A DNA stretch of 64,000 nucleotides from Folioceros fuciformis. Lineage: Eukaryota; Anthocerotophyta; Anthocerotopsida; Anthocerotales. The translations under genes were made by a program, and so were the position numbers. Below the pieces are notes generated by a model, which had not been told where the DNA came from, did not search any database, and saw only the letters and a program-made list of their open reading frames with translations. Below are positions 1-15,821 of this stretch, one piece after another (position 1 is the first letter of the stretch; each line of letters opens with the position of its first letter). The stretch spans positions 486,040 to 550,039 of the forward strand of contig JBNGIO010006316.1 of assembly GCA_049999805.1 (NCBI GenBank), written 5' to 3'.

Positions 1-830
1 TTACTAATTATATCTTGATGTCTTTTAGTTGTGGGATGTGCGACCAACTTTGCTAAGCAATTAGAGAATTTCTTCAAGCTTGAACTTGTTGTGGTGTGTG
101 ACATTTGTGGCATCGAATCATCCACTTTCTCGATTGCTAAATGAGTTGCATCCATTGGTATACTAGGTGATTTTCTCCAGCCTTTGCGCCAAGAGCTTTT
201 GGTAGCTACATCCTTGGCTTGACTACTTAAGATCTCAATTGTTGTAGTCGCTTTTGTGAGAATTGATAGAGATGCATTTCTCTTGTCACCTAGATAGAGA
301 TGCATTTCTATTGTCACCCATTACTTCCCGATTTAGCAAGGCTCAACAAAGACTTCCTATGTAAGCAATGTTCAGCAAAGACACTGCTTGGTTGAAAATA
401 GTGTTTGTGATAGTCATGAGGAAGAGAAAGGAATTACCTTTGTGAGTGCCTTTTAGAAATTTAGATCAAAACAAAATGGAAGGATCAGTGATTAGAGACA
501 GAAAATGTGTATGATGGACTTCAAATTCATAACGAGTATGACTTCCTTCTTGTCTTGAAGGAATATATATAGTCCATTGAACATATATAGTCTATTCTTC
601 ATCTCTACTCTCGATATCAAAGATTTGAGATCCTACACCTTTGATCATCTCTCAATCTCAAAGTGATCTATATCATAGGTATATTGTTAGTAAAGAAATG
701 ATCAACTATAGAGAAACTTAAAATGCTGTCACCAAGTGCCTTGATAAAATAATCTTAGCGACGCTTGCTTACCTTTGAAATACCAATCCATAAGCATTTC
801 CTCATCCATAGATTTAGGATTTGGTCTTCT

Positions 831-952
831 GATCTTGTCCATGCTCTCATTGATCTTGTCCATGCTCTCATTTCTCTCGGTAAGAGGTGCATTCAGGATT
901 TGGTCTTCTGATCTTGTCCATGCTCTAGTTTCTTCTGATCTTGTCCATGCTC
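831..952 (+). repeat. Four copies of a 16-bp GATCTTGTCCATGCTC motif
   Basis: The 16-mer GATCTTGTCCATGCTC occurs at 831-846, 852-867, 910-925 and 937-952. Three copies are preceded by TTCT or TCTT-like sequence, and the block at 816-846 recurs almost intact at 895-925, so there is a larger duplication on top of the short unit. The copies are very similar, suggesting recent expansion. Confidence 0.85.
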
Positions 953-973
953 AAGTTCCTTTCAGTGAAAGGT

Positions 974-1120
974 GCGATGTTATCGCAAAGCTTAGTGTAA
1001 TGTTGTCACAAAGCTTAGAGTAGCATTGTCATAAAACTTAGAGTAGCATTGTCACAAAACTTAATGTCCGAGATCCAGCATTGTCACAAAGCTTAGTGCA
1101 GCCTTATCTCAAAGCTTTAC
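974..1120 (+). repeat. Degenerate 23-26 bp minisatellite, about six units
   Basis: About six units of the form GCATTGTCACAAAGCTTAGAG follow one another, with single-base changes and one unit carrying a short extra insertion. It begins 22 bp after the 16-bp repeat block ends, so two unrelated tandem arrays are stacked. Confidence 0.75.
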
Positions 1121-1820
1121 GCAGTGGTAGAGAAACTCACACAGATCTAGGTCTAGGTCGTCGCCTTGCAAACGCAAAACATTGACTCTTACGGAGGCAA
1201 GTCCTCCAAAATCTGATGACACGCGTAACGTCGGATCTCGTCAAGCGAGTGATCCAAAGCAATAGAAAGATACATGTAAGTTGCTCCGTAGCCAGGTGCA
1301 GTGGCAAGGCAATAGCCGCTTCCACCTGAAAGGCAGTACACAATAAGCCGAGGAACGGCGAGGGCTGTGGCAGGAAACGAGAGGCGCGCAGATGGACGTT
1401 CCAGCTCACTGCCGCCAATCGACGCCACGTGTGGGCCTTAGTTTGTGGATCCGAGCGCTTCAAATTCAGAAATGCCGCGTACCGCGGTGCCAGTCAGGCC
1501 GAACTGTGCACATGTTTTCGAGAGCAGCGAATACGACTATACACGGTATGAATGTACATATGTATGCGAAACATGCATGTTTGAAAAGGATGGTGCCACA
1601 TGAGGCGACCGCGGCTCTGCCATTTTAGTAAATAAAGGTCCACAGGTTAAGGCGGAGGATTTTGCAACAGACGCGGACACTTTGAGGAGGAAGGCTGGCT
1701 GGCGGGCTGCTCGGGCTCGGACTCGGACTGCGCTACGCCACGAGCCAGGGTTTCAACGCACCATCGTGGCGCAGTCCCGGGGCAGGAGGAAGGGAGGGGG
1801 CTTGATCCGCGTCGGGAAGG

Positions 1821-3393
1821 ATGAGCTTTCAGGACATTGAGGCTGGTGCGACAATACCGAATAGAAGAGACCTGTTCGAGAACAATCGGCAGGATCCCAG
1901 CCAGGCTGTTGCTGCCGGTGTGTTCCAAATCAACACTGCGGTTACCACCTTCAAGCGTCTCGTCAACACTCTTGGCACTCCCAAGGACACCCCCGAACTG
2001 CGCGAGAGACTGTGTGTCATGCATCTTAACTCCCACAATTCATGTAGATGTTGAGCTTGTATACCGCCGGTTCGGCCAGCGTTGCTGCGTCTGCCGGATC
2101 GCCAGCTTCGTGCTTGGATCTCACCTCCTGCTTGTCTCTCTCCCCTGCAGCCACCAGACGAGGCAGAAAATTGGCAATTTGGCAAAGGAGACTTCCGCTA
2201 GGTTGAAGTCCGCCAGTGAAACCGATCACCTAACTCCAGTCAGTGTAAGTGTTTTCCTTGTCCAGCTATGGCGGTGGCATGCGGCCTTGATTCCGTTCCG
2301 TTGCCTTCGTCATGAGGGAATCATGTGCTACATGCTCAGCACGTCTTGTCAGTAGGGTTCGCCGTGAAAAACGGCAATGACTTTATGCGTCCTGGCTCCA
2401 TTCTGTGTTGTTTCATTCCCGATTTTGCTGCTTGGAACAGGCAAGCAAAAAGGTGGGAGATGCGAAGCTTGCACGAGATTTTCAAGCTGTTCTCAAGGAG
2501 TTTCAGAAGGCCCAAAAATTAGCAGCTGAGCGTGAAACTGCCTACACCCCATTTGTTGCTCAACCTGTACTCCCCTCAAGGTAGGCTGAATAACTCATCA
2601 GTATTTTTTTTCCTTGGGTAGCTCGACGAAAGTTCGTTGGGTAGCTGACTTGGTGTAACCGTTCCCCTCAGCTATACTGCCAGTGAGCTTCAATCGGCTC
2701 CGGAAGAGAGCCAGGAGCAACGTGCTCTGCTTGTTGAACAAAGAAGGTAGCATTGGAGATGTTCTTTGTGAGTTAGGAATTCGTTGGGTGCTTCCGGCTC
2801 TCCGTTTGATGCTCTGTTTGTTATGGAGTTCACAGGCAAGAGATAGTTCTGCTCGACAATGAGATCTTCTACAACGATGCCATCATTGAGGAGCGAAATC
2901 AAGGCATTCGAGAAATACAGCAGCAAATAGGACAAGTGAATGAAATTTTTAAAGACCTAGCTGTGTTAGTGCATGAGCAAGGAGTCCAATTTGGTAATTA
3001 TGAGTGGATTTTGTCCTTCTTCCGGTCACCCATTTTCTGATTCCATTTTTCGTTCAGTGTCCTGAGGTGGTTGCCGTTGTGATGTAGATGATATCGACTC
3101 AAATATCGAGAGCTCCCATGCGGCCACTGTGCAAGCAAACCATCAGCTTATGAAGGCTTCCAAAAGTCAAAGATCAAACTCTTCCCTGGTAAAATCGACC
3201 TTCCCACTTGACTCCAATTTCCTCGTCTGTATGGCTGACTTGCGTGGCTATGTTCGTGATTAGACCTTTATTGTTCGGTATCTATCATACACGCTAATGG
3301 CCCGCTCTCCCGCCATGCCTTTCGCAGACCTGCCTGTTGCTCGTGATTTTTGGTGTGGCGCTGCTCATTGTCATCATCGTCATGGCGGCTTGA
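1821..3393 (+). CDS. SYP2: Qa-SNARE syntaxin of the SYP2 (PEP12/VAM3) family
   Basis: This is a vacuolar/prevacuolar t-SNARE that pairs with VTI1, SYP5 and R-SNAREs in fusion at the late endosome and vacuole. Seven exons can be read: 1821-2011, 2151-2244, 2441-2580, 2672-2746, 2836-2993, 3088-3188 and 3328-3393. They sum to 825 bp, 274 residues, the normal family length. The start MSFQDIEAG matches plant SYP22. The order is an N-terminal Habc bundle, a linker ([12 protein letters not shown]), the SNARE helix around the [15 protein letters not shown] segment with a central glutamine, and a C-terminal hydrophobic anchor ([19 protein letters not shown]) ending two residues before the stop. All introns are GT-AG and frame is kept throughout. 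It converges on the Ca2+ pump gene. Assignment to SYP2 rather than SYP3/SYP4 is secure; the exact member is not. Confidence 0.95.
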
Positions 3394-3990
3394 GCACTGT
3401 TATAAATGAATTCCTTACTTATCTACTCAATATCTTCAATTCTTACAGCTCTCAACACAATAAAGACCTAAAGATAGTTATTCTTCAGCCAGGCTTTTAA
3501 GTAGGTGCGTGTGTTTTGTACATTAGAGTGAAACATTAAAAGCTCTGGCCATTGTCCTCCCTTCCTTGTAAATCGGCATAATTGATTCGATAATCAAATC
3601 ACTATCTGAACGTGAAACATGTATCGAATGTGTGAGCCTCGTACTAACGCACGCGGAAAACTCACTGTGGCAGGCATTGCCCCATACACGAAGCTATCGC
3701 CAACTACTGGCAAGGATCATGGTATTACAAATATTAGACTTTATTTCCATCGATTTCGATTCCGATACATCAGAATGCCTATTCCTACTACTCGGGGACA
3801 TGGAATTGCTGTTTCTCTCGTCGCTTGACAAGTGTAATAAACAACTGACACTCTGCATGCGCATCTGTTATTTTGGCCTGCAAGCTGCTCGTGACTTGGG
3901 CGCTCTCTACGGCTCCGTACAGCGCAAGTCAGTCACAGAAGTTGCTGGCCTTCGCTACAAAATTGAGTTGAGTGCTCCTTCCATGCCAAG
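3394..3990. other. Convergent 3' flank between syntaxin and Ca2+ pump
   Basis: This holds the 3' untranslated regions of two convergent genes. It is moderately AT-rich. The long open frames on the plus strand across 3,619-4,138 overlap the last pump exon in antisense and have no recognisable protein features. Confidence 0.6.
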
Positions 3991-11269
<7,279 letters not shown>

Positions 11270-11431
11270 GGCAGGCTGGCACTGCAACGGTGTGCGGCGG
11301 GACAAGTCTGGCTCCAGCCCGTGTGTGGCATCCGGCGCCGTTGCCTGGGCAGGCGGCTGGGCTGCCCGACGTGCTTCAAGGCCAGCAGAAGCAGCAACAG
11401 CAGCAAGTTGGCTGTGAGGGGAACGTTGGCC

Positions 11432-11486
11432 TGTGTGCGCGTGCGCGTGCGCGTGCGCCTGCGCGTCTGTGTGTACATGTATGTAT
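11432..11486. repeat. Alternating purine-pyrimidine (GC/GT) tract
   Basis: Positions 11,432-11,458 alternate strictly between pyrimidine and purine as GTGCGC units, followed after one break by more CGCGT and TGTGTACATGTATGTA. Such sequence is the classical substrate for left-handed Z-DNA. It lies about 165 bp upstream of the ECA3 start codon. Confidence 0.7.
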
Positions 11487-11670
11487 TACAGGGACGATAG
11501 TGTAACAGCGGTGAAATTTTTGTCTTTGTCGATTGTGCGAGCATCGGAGCGCTGTGCGGTTATAGGGCCCGCCCTGGAGCTCCAGAAGCGCCAGCAGAGG
11601 AGGAAGCGGAATTTCGCTCGCGCAAGAGGCGCCGGGTGTGGACAGTCAAGTCGCCCAGGGGAGGGCGAAC

Positions 11671-11686
11671 GATGAGACGTCTCATC
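11671..11686. promoter_or_regulatory. Perfect 16-bp palindrome with GACGTC core
   Basis: GATGAGACGTCTCATC reads identically on both strands. The GACGTC core is the C-box class of ACGT element bound by plant bZIP factors. It sits about 400 bp from the ECA3 start and 865 bp from the RGG start. Function is inferred from the motif only. Confidence 0.4.
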
Positions 11687-11889
11687 AGGTGCTTGACTCG
11701 ACTCGTCTTCACTCGACTCAACTCGACTCGCGTCTCGCGAGTGAGTCGCGATTCCAGTGTCTCACATCGGGCAGTGGAAGTCCGCACGTTTTTTAGGGTT
11801 GGAGTTGGAATGGCCCAGTGTCAAGCGGCGGCAAGGGCAAGGGCTAGGAATGGCCCCTTCCCTTAAAGAAAACCCACCCCGCCCCTACA

Positions 11890-12050
11890 ACGCCTTACTT
11901 GCCCTTACTNNNNNNNNNNNNNNNNNNNNNNNNNNNNNNNNNNNNNNNNNNNNNNNNNNNNNNNNNNNNNNNNNNNNNNNNNNNNNNNNNNNNNNNNNNN
12001 NNNNNNNNNACGCCTTACTTGCCCTTACTGACCCTTACTTGCCCTTACTG
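11890..12050. repeat. CCTTACTTGC-type tandem repeat with internal gap
   Basis: Ten-base units of the kind CCTTACTTGC and CCTTACTGAC flank a 100-N gap at 11,910-12,009. The 20 bases just before the gap (11,890-11,909) are identical to the 20 bases just after it (12,010-12,029). Confidence 0.8.
11910..12009. other. Assembly gap (100 N)
   Basis: Run of exactly 100 N, the conventional size for a gap of unknown length, inside the CCTTACTTGC repeat. Confidence 0.99.
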
Positions 12051-12551
12051 GTCCTTCCCGATAACATATTTTTCCTTGCCTTTCAGCTTCACCAAGGGCA
12101 ACGCAAGCTTCATTCTGGCCCCCTCTCTCTGCCTGCTCTCACTCGTCTGCCCCCAGCGTCTTCGCAGCCTTTGTGTTGTTTGCTTTGCCTTGCGTTGGCT
12201 CCGCGCTCGCTTTGTCGCTCGCGCTGTTGTTGACTGGGGGTTGTGTTCGTGCGCGCACGCGGGTACTATCCGGTGCGAGGGTTTTGTGGAGGAGTCGTGA
12301 TTCTGCATGCGTGCTTGTGCTCCGCCTTCTGCTACCTCTGGAAGCAATCCAGGTGGATGGGGCGAGTGCAACTGGCGGCGGCGTCGGCGGCTGGAGCAGC
12401 GGTAGCAGCGGCGGGTAGGAGCGGCAGCGGCAGCAGGAGCTACCACGGCATGCGGCAGGAGTGCGCTCGCGGGGGCCTCATGAGGTGAGCGACGCCCGGG
12501 CGTGTGCCAGTCTCTACAGCAGGCTCATCTGTGCCAGCGCTGTAGCCAGCC

Positions 12552-14583
12552 ATGTCGACGCAAAACTTCTTCGCGTTGCTTGGTGACGATGAGAACGAGG
12601 ATCCCATCGCCGCTATCGAGAAGGCTTCCTCTCCGGCTGTTGCCGCCGCCCCCGCGGCGGCAACAAAGAAGCAGCCGCAGCAGACCGCGGCCGCTGCCAA
12701 GCTGCCGTCCAAGCCCTTACCGCCAGCTGAAGCAGGTGAGCTGCAAACCTAGAACGCGCTTTTAGCATCTCAGACTTTGTTTTCTTTTGTTTTGGGCTGC
12801 CTGGTAGCCAATTGCCTCCCGGCGTGATACAATGTAGTGAAAGAAGGGCGCGGCTACGAGAACAATAACAGCAGCTCCTACAACAATACGCGAGGAGGCA
12901 GAGGTGGCCGTGGAGCGCGGGGTGGTGCCCGCGGAGGGTACGAGGGAGGATTCCGTGACCGGGACTCTGGATTTTCGNNNNNNNNNNNNNNNNNNNNNNN
13001 NNNNNNNNNNNNNNNNNNNNNNNNNNNNNNNNNNNNNNNNNNNNNNNNNNNNNNNNNNNNNNNNNNNNNNNNNNNNNAGGGAGGCCGCGGCGGTGGTGGC
13101 GGCGGCGTCGGCGGCGGCGGCGGATATTATGGCGGAGGGGAAAGGGCACCGCGAGGCGAGGATGGTGAAGTCCGGACCCACGACGGCAACCGTGGCAGGG
13201 GTCGTGGCCGCGGCAGAGACCGTGGGTTTGGCGGGGTGGACGGCGAGGAGCGTCCTCGCAGGCGCGAGTTTGATAGGCACAGTGGATCTGGCCGCGGGTA
13301 ACCCTCATTTCCCTCATGTCTTATTCTTTAGTGTCCTCCGCTCGCAAATATGTCTTTTTTTCGTCCCAAGGCAGATACACCAGCCTGAGCTGTTGGTTAG
13401 TCTGTGTGCCTTGTCCTATCCTGTCCAATGGCCCTGGCACCTCCAGAGTTTTAGCAGCAGAGGTTAGGCAGCATGCCGTGCTGATAGTCTAATGTACTGT
13501 GTCAGTACTGAGCTGAAGCGTGATGGTGCCGGTCGCGGCAATTGGGGAACTGATGGGGATCAAGTTAGCGTTTTTACGTAAGTGCAACGTATCCACATGA
13601 GTCCAGGGCATCATCTATCCGCCACTTGTCTATCTGCTCTGCCAAGGCCACACCTTCTTCCTTCGTAACTCGGATGTGTTTCTGGTCCTATACCTTTAGT
13701 GATCTTGACCCATGTGTATGTGTGGCAGGGAGCCGATTGAGGCTGTGAAGGATGAGAAGTCCCCTGCCGAGTTGGAGGATAAGAAAACGGAGACGGATTT
13801 TGCGCCGGAGTCTACTGCTGCTGCTGCTGCCGTTGTCGAAGATGGCGAAGAGAAGAAGGAGGAGGAAGAGGATAATGTGATTACAAGTTTTCGTGTGTTA
13901 TGCAGATGCCTTTGTGCTGTCTTGAGGAGGAGTCCTCGTTTTGACTTTTGGCTCTGCTGTCATCCCAGGAAATGACCCTAGATGAATACGAGAAGATTTT
14001 GGAGGAGAAAAAGAAAGCCCTTGCAGTTAACAAAGCCGAGGAGAGGAAGGTGAAGGTAGACAAGGATTTTGAGACGATGCAGCTCGTGGAGAAAAAGAAC
14101 GATGAGGATTTCTTCATTAAATTGGTACTATTACCACTGAGGGCCTTGTGCATTTGTGCCCCTTGTCGTGGTTGTGGGAATTCTGATGTAACTGGGTTTT
14201 GGGGCCGCTAGGGTTCGGACAAGGACAAAGGCAAGAAGAAGGAAGTGAGTGAAAAGGAGGAGAAGGCAAAGAAGGTGTGCCCCCCTAACATTAGGAATCA
14301 CGAGAAAGAGTGCGATTGTGGGGTGTTGTATCGTGTAGAGACCTGACAAAGCCTCTTCACTTTCTTTGGTTGGTAGGCTGTGAGCATCAACGAATTCCTA
14401 AAGCCCGCTGATGGAGAACGGTACTATGGAGCTGTGGGCCGTGGACGCGGTCGTGGACGTGGCCGCGGGGAGGATCGTGGAGGGTTCCGGGGTGGTTTTG
14501 CAGGAAGCTTCAACAACGCTCGGCGGGGGTCTGCTCCTCGCATTGAGGACCCTGCGCAGTTTCCCACTTTGGGGGCCAAGTGA
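12552..14583 (+). CDS. RGGA: RGG-repeat RNA-binding protein, Stm1-N / HABP4-PAI-RBP1 family
   Basis: This is a SERBP1/Stm1-like mRNA- and ribosome-associated protein. Exon 1 (12,552-12,735) encodes MSTQNFFALLGDDENEDP, the Stm1 N-terminal signature, followed by an Ala/Pro/Gln-rich stretch. Exon 2 starts at 12,838 and holds RGG and RGGRGG clusters, is broken by a gap at 12,978-13,077, and resumes with a poly-Gly and RGRGRGRGRDRG tract up to about 13,297. Later exons give an acidic Glu/Lys-rich part and the HABP4/PAI-RBP1 core (EMTLDEYEKILEEKKKAL, about 13,972-14,125). A Lys-rich exon (14,212-14,273) and a second RGRGRG box follow, ending in DPAQFPTLGAK. The reading frame before and after the gap agrees if the gap is 100 bases (or 1 modulo 3). 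Subfamily RGGA-C is likely; which member is not decidable. Confidence 0.92.
12978..13077. other. Assembly gap (100 N) inside the RGG coding exon
   Basis: Exactly 100 N inside a very GC-rich stretch encoding Gly/Arg repeats. The number of RGG repeats is therefore unknown. Confidence 0.99.
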
Positions 14584-15821
14584 CGGTGATACGGGTGAGA
14601 GCCAGGTAGTGTGTTAGGATGAGGTTGACTGTTTTTAGGTTTGTAGGGTTTAGGTTAGTGGAAAAGTCAATCTTCGGGCATGGCCTCCGCCAGGAGGAGG
14701 GATGGAGCGGCTTGTCGTCCAGGTCAGGGCAGGGCAGGGGCTGAGAAGCGCACGGGGGTGGCGGTAGTGGAACACATTCCTCACCTTGGCCTCGTAAGCG
14801 GAGGAAAGCGGATGATGTAGGGCCGGGGGATGACAGCAAGTTTGTCGGGAGTTGTGGGGAGGGGAGGGAAAAGCGGCATTTTCGGAACAATGTAGGAGAA
14901 GGGCCCCGTGGTCTTCCCTGTTGAATATTTTTGCTCGAGACTGTTAGGGCAGAGTTGACGAGAGTGTTCCCTGTTGTGTGTTCGAGGGGCGACGGGGGAA
15001 ACCTGTAATGCGGCCTCCTGTTCCTGTTGGATTCTGTAATGCGCAAGCTTTGTTTTCTTTTGATACCATTCGCTTGTTTGCTTGGTCTTGCCGGTGTGGA
15101 GTAATGGCGACAGACAATTATGACCAGCAGGTAGAGAGATCAGAGACGGGCAGGGCAGGGCAGGGCGCGACCTCCCTCCCTCCCTGCCTTGTTGAGGAAG
15201 AAAAAAAAGGTCAAAGAAAATGCTCCCTTGTTGAGGGAGAAGAAGAAAGTAAAAGAAAATGTGAACAGGTAGCACGTATAGCGTAGGTGGAAGAAAATTG
15301 GTGGTGGCGGGCGGTGCCTTGTTCGTACTACAGATCTCGACCCGTCGCCTTGACCGGTGTGTGCGCGCGCTGACGCGCCGCGAAAGGGTCGGAAGCCGTG
15401 GCAGAGTAGAGCATCCGCGTAGCATGTAAAGTGGGTGTGGTGACCCCGACCCGACCCGACGCCTGGCCCAGGCCCGGCCCCCGCCCCCGCCTCGCTTGAT
15501 ACAGCGTAGTCTCTTTTGGGAGAGACTTCGGTGCTGTTGCTTGACCGCTTACCGTTCTCGGTTCCCGCCCGCGCTTGGCTCCCGTCTGCCTCCACCAGCC
15601 GCAACTCCAGCCCTGCTGCTTCTTCTTATGAAGAAGAAGCGGATTGAGGAGTGGAGGGAGTCGCAGCAGCAACAACAGCAGAGGTGCTTTAAACGCTGTG
15701 AGACGAGCAGGGAGACGAGTGGTGGAGTAGGAGCAGGAGCAGCAGGAGCAGCAGGAGCAGCAGGAGCAGCAGGAGCAGCAGCAGCAGCAGCAGCAGCAGC
15801 GCCCGGCTGGGCCTCGCCCGG
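14584..15821. other. Intergenic region with simple repeats
   Basis: This holds the 3' flank of the RGG gene and the upstream region of the EDR4-like gene. It contains a 36-bp imperfect tandem duplication (15,187-15,222 and 15,226-15,261, CCTTGTTGAGG followed by A/G-rich sequence), a GACCC/CCCGA-rich stretch near 15,443-15,490, and a GCAGGA/GCA repeat (15,725-15,800). I see no gene. Confidence 0.55.
15725..15800 (+). repeat. (GCAGGA)n-(GCA)n microsatellite upstream of a start codon
   Basis: Roughly 75 bp of AGCAGG hexamers pass into pure GCA triplets, ending about 20 bp before the ATG of the EDR4-like gene. In the gene's own frame the tract would be Ser/Arg-rich and continuous with the ATG, but a TGA stop lies just upstream of the tract in that frame and no ATG intervenes, so it is most likely transcribed leader. 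Confidence 0.8.

Larger units (their letters stand above)
1..1820. other. AT-rich intergenic DNA, no gene recognised
   Basis: The first 1.1 kb is AT-rich with short imperfect direct repeats, including a doubled ATATATAGTC motif near 553-590 and two minisatellite blocks listed separately. No open frame here resembles a known protein. From about 1,130 onward composition becomes GC-richer and leads into the likely promoter and 5' leader of the syntaxin gene. The AT-rich part resembles decayed transposon-derived DNA in style, but I see no terminal repeats or coding remnants to prove it. Confidence 0.5.
11270..12551. promoter_or_regulatory. Divergent intergenic region between ECA3 and RGG genes
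   Basis: About 1.28 kb separates two divergent start codons, so both promoters and leaders must lie here. It contains an alternating purine-pyrimidine tract (11,432-11,486), a run of ACTCG-type repeats (11,690-11,740), a 16-bp perfect palindrome (11,671-11,686), and a CCTTACTTGC repeat interrupted by an N gap. The stretch after 12,060 is pyrimidine-rich and probably the leader of the RGG gene. I see no convincing gene. Confidence 0.55.
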
